Position numbers and translations under genes: made by a program. From JAYEPK01 sp048569615 (GTDB lineage: Archaea > Thermoplasmatota > Penumbrarchaeia > Penumbrarchaeales > Penumbrarchaeaceae), in NCBI GenBank assembly GCA_048569615.1, contig JBLIRK010000009.1, forward strand, positions 8,529 through 72,528: a stretch of 64,000 nucleotides of DNA, written 5' to 3'. This document shows positions 9,069 through 17,832 of this stretch, in pieces (positions within the stretch are counted from its first letter, which is position 1; every line of letters starts with the position of its first letter). The notes beneath the pieces are model-generated. The model was not told the DNA's origin. It worked only from the letters and a program-made list of their open reading frames with translations, and did not search any database.

Positions 9069-12000
9069 TCACTCTCCTTTCCTGAATTTCCTTCCGCGGA
9101 CGAAAGCAGCTGCTACCAGAACAGGCACTGCCAACATTGAGGCCAAGGGCAGGATGCCGAGGATATCAACGGATGATGCCCTGGCAGGACTCTCGATCCT
9201 CCCTTCCTCTCCGGATTCTTCGGTGGAGACCTGGTCGGATGGTCCTGACCATCCATGCTCCTCCACTTCCTCGCTCCTTTCCTCCCGAATTCCACCGAAC
9301 GGTTCCTCTTCTCCTGTGCTCTCATCAGCGATCAAATTCCCGAGTTCGATCTCATCCTCTCCCTCCCCTCTCGTGGATTCGAGGGATTCTCCGAAGATGA
9401 ACACGTCATCGATGTAGACACCCATGAACTGATTGGGATCCGCATAATGGGTCGGGTTGGTGTTGGTAACCAACCTGAACCTCAGATTGATGACGTTGCC
9501 GGTAAATGCCTTCAGATTAGTGTTCACTCTTGTCAGGGTGTAGGCGGGAACCCAGTTGTTGCCGTTCCCGTCCACATCCAATCCGGTGTACGATTTCTTG
9601 TCTCCGTCAATGCCATCGCTGGCATCGTCCTCGGTCCCGCTGACCCCCCACGAGGCCCTGACACCGAGATTAAGCGGTATCCAGGTCTCCTTGTTGTCGA
9701 TGCTCACCTCTATCCTGAAGCCGTCCGGAGGCCTTCCGGCTGCGGTTGCGATGTTGAACCTGAGCATGGCCCGCAGTGTGGCTGTCCTTGCATTTGTGAG
9801 ATCGATCTGCCTCGTGTAAAGCGAATTATCCACGCCTGTAAGCAGGTCCCCTCCTACAGCCATGTCGCCTACCCACCAGGCATGGGTCCCGCTGTATGAT
9901 TCGACACCAGGAAGAGCGGTTTCGAGGAGCCTCCATCCATCGGTTGACATGTCTTTGCCGGGATTATCGTCATCGGTGGACATCTTGATGGATACGTCAT
10001 CCACCATCCATCCGTATCCGGTACCTCCGTCTAGGTAGATGTAGTAGAAAGCGACGATGATCTCCTCGCCCACGTACTTGTCAAGGTCCACCGTTACATG
10101 ATCCCAGTCCAGGGTCCCTCCCCCGGAGAGGCCGTTGTAGCACCATCTCATCTTCTGGCCAAAGTCATCTATGAGGAAGTCCCATGCCTCAACGAGGTAA
10201 TTTCCGGTATAAGGCTGGTCTGGCTGAATATATTCCCACTGCCAGAGACCGAGAAACTCATCGAAGGTTCCGACAAGGATAATTCCGCCGTTTGAACCAA
10301 CCTTCATGTTGTACTTGTGTTTGAAGGAGAGCTGGGCGGAGTCGGCATCTGAAAGGTCAACGATGCTTGTATGCATCCACTTGTCCCTGGAAACTTCATC
10401 ACCATCGGTCCACGGGCCGACTTTCCTTGTTGGCTCTCCGGCTCTGGTGGATGCCTGGGCCTCCTGCTCCACCTGCTGGAAGATATACTGGAAGATCTTA
10501 TCCAACTCGCCGGAGGTGGATGTGTAGAGATATTCAGCGTCAGATGTCTCCGCGATCTTTCTAAGGTCATATTCACTGGTCATGTAGTAGAGGCTGCCGA
10601 TGGAAGGAGCAAGGGGATTCTCTTCATGGGGTATTATCCCCAAACCTACGGTGTATGTCGGGATTGGTGAATATATAAGTCCCGTCCTTGTCTCGTCCCA
10701 GAGGTCCAACCATGTGCCCATCATTGTGGCTCCATCCCCTCCGACCCTGATTACGTCATGCCCGTTCATACCATCCTGCCTGTCGAAGTCATAGTCGGGA
10801 TCGCCCCAGCGAAGACCAAGATTCGTTCCCCAGGTGAACTTGCTGAAATGCGTGCCCGGTTCTGAGCCGGGGCAGTATTCGGTGCTTCCGTCCTCCCTTC
10901 CAAACCTGCCGTAATCGTCACCGTCGGTCATCGATATGATGGAAGTATAGACATTTGTCGTCCTTTTATTGGTCTGTGCATAGTTGATGGCATTTCCTAT
11001 GGCATCCCATAATGGTGTGTAACCGCTGGCAACAAGTCCGTCTATCATTCCCTTTGTGGCCTGGCGGTTGGGCTCGGTCATGTATGTGAAGGATTGTCTG
11101 ATAACGGGATTGCCCGAGCCATCGAAGGTGAAGATCGCCAGTCTATCCTCGGGGAGCATCCTGTCAACGACGTTCCTGGCCGCGATCTTGAGGTTTCCTA
11201 TCGGCTGATAGTCCCCGATGGATGGATCCCATCCCTCATCATCCATGGATCCGGATGTATCCAGCATCATGACCATATCAATGTCCTTCCTTGCGGTTCC
11301 CGCTAGGTTAGGCTCATACATGTAGAAGGATACTGGAGCGCTGTAGGATTCGTTCTGAATAACGGTATTTTCGACCTCCGTATTGATATGGAATCCGTTC
11401 ATCGCAAGCCACTCCCTTTCTATATTCGTGTAGGTAGGCTCGCCCATGTAATCCAGGGTTCCCTCGCCGTTGATACGGAGTATAGTCGAATCATGCTCCC
11501 AGTTGTTGTCCCCGTTCTCCATATCGTCCCAGAAGAAGAACACGTTATCCTCGATGAAGGGAATATTGTTGATCATGTCGAAGACCTCGTCATAGTCGTC
11601 ATATCTGTCTATCCAAACAGACAGGGTCCTGTCCCCAGCATATAAGGGTTTCCACAGGGCTTCGAGAGTGGTTGTCCTGTCGGGATTCAGGTACACGTTC
11701 TCTGATTTGATCAAGGTGTTTCCATCCATGAACCGAACGGTTCCTCCTCCCGGAACTCCACCTAGGTTGGCGATCTCGGCCTGGATCAGGTAAGCGTTGC
11801 CTATGACGGGATTGTCGGCGTTCAGGGTTATCTTGCATGATCTTCCGAGGAGCTCGGGTCTCTCCTCGGGTGTGTTGAACCAATGCAGAGCTAAGTATAG
11901 AAGTTCATGCAGTGAGGATTCCACGGACGGGTGTGCGGCAAGGTTGAGCTGCCATGAATGGAGCACAATGTGGAACCTGACCTCGTTGGCCTCGTCATAG

Positions 12001-15000
12001 ACCATGAACTGATTGGCTATCAGGTATTCCTCACCGGTATCCGTCTCAACTGTGAGGCCTTCCTGCGGAAAACGGATTCCGGGTACCATGGGAGCCAGCT
12101 TGATGGCTTCATATTCGAAGGGGCTCACGAAATCATTGATACCGTAATCCAGCCCGAGGTAGATGTCATCTACGAAATCACCTGTCTGGGGTCCGTAAGC
12201 TCCATTGTCGAATCCTTCAAGGGGAGCAATTGGATCCAATCCAAGATAGAGCCTTATGAAATCGAACATGTTGATCGTACCCTGGTCCAATGGGATGACA
12301 TCATTGCTCTGAGTGAGGTCGTTCATGAAGCCCTTGCCGATTATCATCAGGTTCTCATGGTGGTCGTCGGGTAGATAATCGGCCTCTGCATAGTCTCCGT
12401 CCAGATACCTCTTTATCCCTTTGATGTCTCTGTCCGTAAAGGTTTCCCTTCCTGGATCCCCCGTACCCGAATCACCCTGGACCCAAAGGACCGAGTTGTA
12501 TCTCTTCAGGTCAAGGATGGAAAGATCGCTGTCGAAGTTCCACGCTCCGCCCTCGTACTTATTCTCGACCGTATATTCATCATAGTCATAGTCCATTGTG
12601 ATAAGGGCGTCCATTATGGTCTGGGAAGGCTCCCCGCCCTGGGCGCCGTAGTTGATGGTCATAGAGTCCCTCTGCAGGGCCGGAACCGCTTCATCGAAGT
12701 TATCATCGGAGAAGTCGTCGTCAACAACTAGGATATTGTTCTTGGTCACGAAGGAAGTAATGGTCGAGGTGGAGTAAGAGATATCGTTGTTCTCCTCGTT
12801 GATCTCGCTTATAAGATGGAACGGGTCCACGACGACCCTGAAGGTATAGGTCCCGACGCCGACCGCCAGCCATAGCTTGTAAACCTGCTCCTCGCCACCC
12901 CCGCCGACGATGTTGATATCGCTGGGGTTGTCATACTCCTCGGGTGCGAGGTCATGTTTGGGATCTGGAATATTGGGCGTCACTGGAAGCTCCACACCAT
13001 CGGGGCCGGTAACATAGAACATTATCGACGTTGATTCTATGGAGGCGCCGTTGTTCCTGACGTATGCTTCGATCAGAACGGTATCCAGATATTTCGGGAC
13101 ATTGAATTCATCAACCGGAACATCGATCCAGACACCTTCGGACTGTTCTGTAACGATGTAGAGGTTCATCCTGGTGACGGACAGGTCCCTTCCCACCTGG
13201 ACCTTCCAATCAAACCAGTCCAGTACATTGGCGGTGATGTCGATCTTCTCATTAAGGTACTTGATCTGGGAAATGTCCCAGGTCATCGTGACCGACCTGA
13301 ACTGAGCACCGTTGAGGTCCTCGTCCGGTGTGGACCAGGACCTGATCATATTGAAATTGGGATTACCAAGGAGCGTCTGGTCCTCCGTGGTTAAGACTCC
13401 CAAGGGCGTCTCGAATCCAATGGGAACGGCGTCGCCGGATTCCCTGGGGAGCATCATTGTGCTCAGGAAGTTGCCCGGAAGCTGCTCTAAGAGCTCGATG
13501 GTATAATCACCAATTACTTCTCCCGGTGTGATACCTTCCAGGTCCATCCCGAAGAGATGCTGGCCTGTTCCCGCGGGAAGGTCCACATCGGGCGTGTAAT
13601 GCTTTATACCCAGGTAGTCGTGCAGGAAGATGCTGGCATCTATCTTTGTATCCTCGAGGGGGCTTAGTATGTTCTTTGTGAACCCCCCATCAAAGTACGG
13701 ATAGAAACCATCGAACGGCGAAGTTCCCACGAGAAGGAAGTACTTGTTGCTATCGAGATATCTCATTATCTCCTGTATGTTTCCGCCAGGGTCCGTGGGT
13801 CCCGATACCGGCCTGTTAGTCAATGGATCCTGATCGTACCCGGTAACCCATATCACGATGTCAAAGTCCTCCATCGCCGGTGCAGCTATCTCTTCCTGAT
13901 TGTATCTGAATGCAGGTGCATCCCTGGCCACTCCTAGATCGGTCACCTGCTGTGCGGTATAGAGCTTGTCGATGCTCACCCCGGAGCCGACGAGGGATTC
14001 GAGGACAAGGGAAGTCATGTCGTCCTCGGAGCCCGTCGGGACGTTATCATCATCAACCACCATGATCCTGGGGAGCACCTGGATCTTTCCGATCTCCTTG
14101 TTGTCATCCGGATCATCGCCCTGCAGGAATGATATCCCTTGGGGTTTCGTATTTGAATTGAAGACATCAATGGCGGCATATATCCACTGCTCGCCTCCGG
14201 GTACATCCACCCTTGCCTCCAGGGTGAAGTAATAGAACAGATAAGCTCCGGGGAGGAGCTGGATATTGGTCCTTACGCAGGTCGGAAAGGTCGTGTCCTC
14301 GGTCAGATCGAAATCGTTATCCTGGCTTCTCCAATTACCGTAATGATCCTCGTAGTCCATCTTCCAATCTGGTATCTCATAACTGTATAGGGGCATCATG
14401 ATCGGCTCCCATGTGGTGACGATCAGATTGACATTCAGTTCCGGGGTAACGGGTTCGTCCCCGGAATTCTGGACTATGACTGTGACGGTCACCTCCTCTC
14501 CGGAATTTGGTGCATCATTGGAGAAATAGATGTCATAGATGCCCGGATCCGGACCATGAATGATCACCGGAGTGAGCTCCTTGTCCACCCTGAACTTCCT
14601 TCCGACATTGTTGTTCCTGTAGTTCAGCTCGCCTTCGAATACCGGAAGCACCTTAACGTTGAGTGTGTGAATTCCCAGCGATCTGGGTTCCGTTGGCGGA
14701 GTTCCCCAAAGATACAGGAATTCCATATGGTCTCCCGATGCCATTATTCCGAAATCTGGTGAAGTCTCGAGGATCTCCGTACCACCTGAATCAAAATGCT
14801 TTATATCCACTGATTGGAAATCTATCGGGTCCTCGGAATCGAATATCCTGAGATTCGACACGGTGTCAGTTCCCTCTGCCTGCATGTGGGCTTCCGTGAG
14901 CGAGGCCCCGAAATTGTCAACCCTGATGAACACCTCGAAGATGCCGTCCTCGAATATCGTATTCGTTACCGGACCTCCCACCTGTCTGAGCTGGATCAGG

Positions 15001-15533
15001 GAGATGGCGAGGTCCGGAAGGTTTCCGGAAGTGATCGATTTCACCAGCTCCGTGGAAAGGACCACAATATTCTCTCCATTGGCCATCGGTGTGACGACAA
15101 CCACCTTGAAGATGTTCGGAATGGAGGGGCCGGAGATATCCACAACAAGCTCCTCTCCCGGAGTCCATTTGTCATCACCTGTTCCGGACAATGTTGTGTA
15201 ATCGTTATTGATGACCTGCGAACCTCCAGGGGGACTTAACATGATACGGGTCTCCCTGCCTCCCATCTCGTCCCCTCCTCTGTGGATTATCACCAGATCG
15301 GTCCCTCTCACCGTTGCCCAGAGGTCAACATAGATATTCTCCTCTCCCTCGTCGATCTGGGATGTCCAGAGTGCGATCCCACCGGCGATCGTTATGGAGA
15401 TACCGAGGAGAAGGACGGTGCCAACTGCCTCTGAAACACCAAGGAACCTCTTGAAGCTGCGTTTTTTATCGGTCTTCTTGCTAACATGCAGGCTGCGCAT
15501 ATTATCATCTTCCTGCGCATTACTTTCCTTCAT
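9069..15533 (-). CDS. giant pilin-leader surface protein with CARDB, Rossmann-like and VWA domains (copy 1)
   Basis: A 2154-aa protein. A basic leader (KKTDKKRSFKRFLGVSEAVG) precedes the pilin-type helix GTVLLLGISITIAGGIALW. The domain order equals that of copy 2: CARDB-like domains, two VDDD-headed Rossmann-like blocks, a VWA domain with the metal-binding motif DTSGS near residue 1426 and a TDGDD strand, MAM-like domains, then an acidic Glu/Ser-rich linker, a hydrophobic helix and a basic tail. The TATA-like TTATATAA only 3 bp before the ATG at 15533 would put the transcript start inside the gene; the ATG at 15500 (MRSLHVSKK) may then be the true start. The stop is 4 bp from the probable CTG start of copy 2. 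The surface location is well supported; the ligand is unknown. Confidence 0.82.
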   Translation of the reverse strand: MKESNAQEDDNMRSLHVSKKTDKKRSFKRFLGVSEAVGTVLLLGISITIAGGIALWTSQIDEGEENIYVDLWATVRGTDLVIIHRGGDEMGGRETRIMLSPPGGSQVINNDYTTLSGTGDDKWTPGEELVVDISGPSIPNIFKVVVVTPMANGENIVVLSTELVKSITSGNLPDLAISLIQLRQVGGPVTNTIFEDGIFEVFIRVDNFGASLTEAHMQAEGTDTVSNLRIFDSEDPIDFQSVDIKHFDSGGTEILETSPDFGIMASGDHMEFLYLWGTPPTEPRSLGIHTLNVKVLPVFEGELNYRNNNVGRKFRVDKELTPVIIHGPDPGIYDIYFSNDAPNSGEEVTVTVIVQNSGDEPVTPELNVNLIVTTWEPIMMPLYSYEIPDWKMDYEDHYGNWRSQDNDFDLTEDTTFPTCVRTNIQLLPGAYLFYYFTLEARVDVPGGEQWIYAAIDVFNSNTKPQGISFLQGDDPDDNKEIGKIQVLPRIMVVDDDNVPTGSEDDMTSLVLESLVGSGVSIDKLYTAQQVTDLGVARDAPAFRYNQEEIAAPAMEDFDIVIWVTGYDQDPLTNRPVSGPTDPGGNIQEIMRYLDSNKYFLLVGTSPFDGFYPYFDGGFTKNILSPLEDTKIDASIFLHDYLGIKHYTPDVDLPAGTGQHLFGMDLEGITPGEVIGDYTIELLEQLPGNFLSTMMLPRESGDAVPIGFETPLGVLTTEDQTLLGNPNFNMIRSWSTPDEDLNGAQFRSVTMTWDISQIKYLNEKIDITANVLDWFDWKVQVGRDLSVTRMNLYIVTEQSEGVWIDVPVDEFNVPKYLDTVLIEAYVRNNGASIESTSIMFYVTGPDGVELPVTPNIPDPKHDLAPEEYDNPSDINIVGGGGEEQVYKLWLAVGVGTYTFRVVVDPFHLISEINEENNDISYSTSTITSFVTKNNILVVDDDFSDDNFDEAVPALQRDSMTINYGAQGGEPSQTIMDALITMDYDYDEYTVENKYEGGAWNFDSDLSILDLKRYNSVLWVQGDSGTGDPGRETFTDRDIKGIKRYLDGDYAEADYLPDDHHENLMIIGKGFMNDLTQSNDVIPLDQGTINMFDFIRLYLGLDPIAPLEGFDNGAYGPQTGDFVDDIYLGLDYGINDFVSPFEYEAIKLAPMVPGIRFPQEGLTVETDTGEEYLIANQFMVYDEANEVRFHIVLHSWQLNLAAHPSVESSLHELLYLALHWFNTPEERPELLGRSCKITLNADNPVIGNAYLIQAEIANLGGVPGGGTVRFMDGNTLIKSENVYLNPDRTTTLEALWKPLYAGDRTLSVWIDRYDDYDEVFDMINNIPFIEDNVFFFWDDMENGDNNWEHDSTILRINGEGTLDYMGEPTYTNIEREWLAMNGFHINTEVENTVIQNESYSAPVSFYMYEPNLAGTARKDIDMVMMLDTSGSMDDEGWDPSIGDYQPIGNLKIAARNVVDRMLPEDRLAIFTFDGSGNPVIRQSFTYMTEPNRQATKGMIDGLVASGYTPLWDAIGNAINYAQTNKRTTNVYTSIISMTDGDDYGRFGREDGSTEYCPGSEPGTHFSKFTWGTNLGLRWGDPDYDFDRQDGMNGHDVIRVGGDGATMMGTWLDLWDETRTGLIYSPIPTYTVGLGIIPHEENPLAPSIGSLYYMTSEYDLRKIAETSDAEYLYTSTSGELDKIFQYIFQQVEQEAQASTRAGEPTRKVGPWTDGDEVSRDKWMHTSIVDLSDADSAQLSFKHKYNMKVGSNGGIILVGTFDEFLGLWQWEYIQPDQPYTGNYLVEAWDFLIDDFGQKMRWCYNGLSGGGTLDWDHVTVDLDKYVGEEIIVAFYYIYLDGGTGYGWMVDDVSIKMSTDDDNPGKDMSTDGWRLLETALPGVESYSGTHAWWVGDMAVGGDLLTGVDNSLYTRQIDLTNARTATLRAMLRFNIATAAGRPPDGFRIEVSIDNKETWIPLNLGVRASWGVSGTEDDASDGIDGDKKSYTGLDVDGNGNNWVPAYTLTRVNTNLKAFTGNVINLRFRLVTNTNPTHYADPNQFMGVYIDDVFIFGESLESTRGEGEDEIELGNLIADESTGEEEPFGGIREERSEEVEEHGWSGPSDQVSTEESGEEGRIESPARASSVDILGILPLASMLAVPVLVAAAFVRGRKFRKGE

Positions 15534-15535
15534 GT

Positions 15536-15572
15536 TATATAATCAATGCAGGGTAATTACCTCTAGATTACC
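15536..15572 (-). promoter_or_regulatory. promoter-proximal element with palindrome GGTAATTACC
   Basis: On the minus strand a TTATATAA box lies next to the ATG of giant protein 1, preceded by the perfect palindrome GGTAATTACC (15552-15561) and a second GGTAAT. On the plus strand, 15556-15570 reads ATTACCTCTAGATTA; nearly the same sequence (ATTACCTTAGATTA, one base shorter) occurs at 673-686 of the 17 kb block, that is 17673-17686, before the J-domain gene. A shared regulator or promoter motif is inferred. Confidence 0.4.
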
Positions 15573-15590
15573 ATCATAAAGATATTTGGA

Positions 15591-17660
15591 TCAATCCCAG
15601 CCGTCGTCGAAATCCTCCCCCTGGTCCTCCTCATCGTTGAGGTCCATTGAGAAATCCATATCCGAGATATATCTATCGTATTCGACCCGAAGCTCGGAAT
15701 TGAGAAGGAACTCCTTCGCCTTGTTGATCTTTACCATTTCCTCACTGGCTTCCTCAACCGTGACCTCTTTGTGAACGGCAACCCTGTCCGGATGATAGAA
15801 GGCGGCTAGTTTCCTGTAGGCCTTTTTCACTTCCATATCGGATGCTGTCCTCTCGATGGCCAATACCTCGTAAAGGTCGTAATCGAAATCGAACTTGCCC
15901 TCGTCGTCCTCTATTCCCGCCTCGTCAAAGGATGCCTTTTCTGACCTGTATTCGGACTTGTCCTGGTACATGTCACGGATCTTCTTCGCCATCTCCTCTG
16001 CCTGGGTGGCGCTCATGGTCGCACCCTCGTTGATGACGAAATCGTCGCTCTTCCTCAGCTTCTTTGATATCAGGATTATGATCACGACAATGATACCAAG
16101 GATAACGAGGACCACCAGAGGGACGGCTATGGTCAGGAAGGTTGGGTCCGAAAGGAATTCGAAGGGATTTTTATCCTCATCCCTGGGAGTCATCTTTACG
16201 GAGAAAGAAAAGGTCCCCTCGGCGGTTCCCCCGTAACTATCGCTCACAATGACCTTTACCATGTGCTCTCCTGGCTGGACGTTGAAAAGTGTTTTGGTGA
16301 AATTCGCAGACGTGGTTATGGGTCTGGTCGAATCATCAAGATACCAGTCGAAGGTCAATACCTCGTCGTCCAGATCGCTGGCGAAGTCATACCCGTTCAG
16401 CGAAAGTGTCTCGTTGTCCAGGAATTCCGAGCCGTCCAGTCCGGAAGGCAGTGTCAATGTCGGGGGCTGGTTGATCTCGATATTGAATATCTGGGATGCC
16501 CCCGGGTTTCCGAAGACATCCTCCGCCCTGAACTGTATCTTCGTAGCATTTGTCCCTGGTGTCCCGGTCCCGCTGCCGGATATCGTGATGGATGGCGAAT
16601 CATCCCTGTCATCTAGTTCCGACCAGGCTCCCCAGGCTCCGTTCCTGTAAATTCTGTAGGCAAGAGACGAGCCGTCAACCAGGTGGTTCCCGTTGCCCGA
16701 TGGGAAATCCGTTACAGTGGCCTCCCACTGGAAATCTGCATCAGACTGTTTAACAAGGGGAGCGAGAAGGTTGAATGCCGGTCCCATTCCGTCGAGATCG
16801 ATGATGAACCTCCAGGTCCCGACTTTCGTCTGCCATTCATCAAGGATCCCCGGAAGCATCATGGTGAATGTCACCTTGCCCTGATCCTGTTCGGGGAGCG
16901 GTAGAGAGACCGAATAACCCTCTCCATCCCAAGAAGCTGGCCATTGTGTCGTTCCATCCGAAATGACCGGCGGGATCTCGCTAGGAACTGGATCAAAGGA
17001 AGATATTGCATAGATCGAATGGTAATACCTGAACTTCAGGTTTCGAAATGTCAAAGAAGTGTTCGATCCCATTGTCTGGCCGGTAGAAAGGGTGCCGTCG
17101 AACTGGTCCACTGCATCAAAGGTGTAGGGGTCCAGATTTCCATGGACCTTCATCTCCAGCTGCGAGACAGAGTCCATTATTGGCGAAGAGCCATTCACTA
17201 TGAGTGAGGGCAGCAGCGTGAATGTCTTGTCAAAGCTCCAGTTCAAATGAAAGAACATCTCTATGCCGAATGTCAGGTTCCTTCCATCCTGAAGCCCGGT
17301 TTCTGGATCCCTCAGGTTCAACTGGCCATGGAGCCCCACCTGCTGGACCTCGTTGAGAGCCGCATCGAAGGAGAAAACCTCGGTTGTGTCCGTTCCCACC
17401 CTGAAATCCACTTCGATGCTCTCAAGACCGACACCGGAGAAATCGAAGAATACTACATCCAGCTGATACCATTTATGGCCAGCAAGACAGAGCGTTTCCT
17501 CAACGACCACGCTCTCCATATTGGCGGAATAAAGTACCGAGGTCCTCGTGGGCTCGGTCTGGGCATCGCTGTTCTGGATGAGAATGAGGGCAACCAGGAC
17601 TAGTACTGAAGCAGCAATTATCGTAAAGGCATATCTGGAGCAAGGCCGGTAAGGGACCAT
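15591..17660 (-). CDS. transmembrane protein with extracellular Ig/PKD domains and a cytoplasmic J-domain
   Basis: A 689-aa protein, first gene of the operon running to 841. It has an N-terminal signal anchor (residues 9-33), an extracellular beta-rich region including an Ig-like domain (about 310-400) and a PKD-type domain (about 410-495), a membrane helix (about 507-535, FLTIAVPLVVLVILGIIVV), and a cytoplasmic tail. Near residues 583-660 the tail carries a J-domain: YDLYEVLAIERTASDMEVKK, then AFYHPDRV with the HPD triad that stimulates Hsp70 ATPase. The end is very acidic. J-domains recruit DnaK; placing one at the membrane beneath an exterior receptor-like part suggests a role in handling or exporting the giant surface proteins encoded just downstream (57 bp). 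That role is inference; the domains are clear. Confidence 0.85.
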   Translation of the reverse strand: MVPYRPCSRYAFTIIAASVLVLVALILIQNSDAQTEPTRTSVLYSANMESVVVEETLCLAGHKWYQLDVVFFDFSGVGLESIEVDFRVGTDTTEVFSFDAALNEVQQVGLHGQLNLRDPETGLQDGRNLTFGIEMFFHLNWSFDKTFTLLPSLIVNGSSPIMDSVSQLEMKVHGNLDPYTFDAVDQFDGTLSTGQTMGSNTSLTFRNLKFRYYHSIYAISSFDPVPSEIPPVISDGTTQWPASWDGEGYSVSLPLPEQDQGKVTFTMMLPGILDEWQTKVGTWRFIIDLDGMGPAFNLLAPLVKQSDADFQWEATVTDFPSGNGNHLVDGSSLAYRIYRNGAWGAWSELDDRDDSPSITISGSGTGTPGTNATKIQFRAEDVFGNPGASQIFNIEINQPPTLTLPSGLDGSEFLDNETLSLNGYDFASDLDDEVLTFDWYLDDSTRPITTSANFTKTLFNVQPGEHMVKVIVSDSYGGTAEGTFSFSVKMTPRDEDKNPFEFLSDPTFLTIAVPLVVLVILGIIVVIIILISKKLRKSDDFVINEGATMSATQAEEMAKKIRDMYQDKSEYRSEKASFDEAGIEDDEGKFDFDYDLYEVLAIERTASDMEVKKAYRKLAAFYHPDRVAVHKEVTVEEASEEMVKINKAKEFLLNSELRVEYDRYISDMDFSMDLNDEEDQGEDFDDGWD

Positions 17661-17672
17661 AGTCGATAAAAT

Positions 17673-17686
17673 ATTACCTTAGATTA
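17673..17686 (-). promoter_or_regulatory. upstream element shared with the giant-protein gene
   Basis: Plus-strand ATTACCTTAGATTA lies 13-26 bases before the ATG at 17660 and matches 15556-15570 except for one inserted C. It is followed on the minus strand by an AT-rich stretch that could hold the TATA box. The likeness is seen directly; the regulatory meaning is inferred. Confidence 0.4.
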
Positions 17687-17832
17687 TATACCTTTGGTAG
17701 ATTGTAGAGCTCTCTGTGAATCATTTGACGAGATCATCGATTTTCATCATTTCGTTATGCTTCCCCCAAATCCCCGAAATGTATTATATTCAGGCCTGTA
17801 TATAGGTAAAACCGACTGAAGAAGGACTCCTG

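Noticed and set aside
14814..15239. 141-aa plus-strand frame
   Set aside because: It is inside the giant protein gene, with no promoter, ribosome site or recognisable domain.
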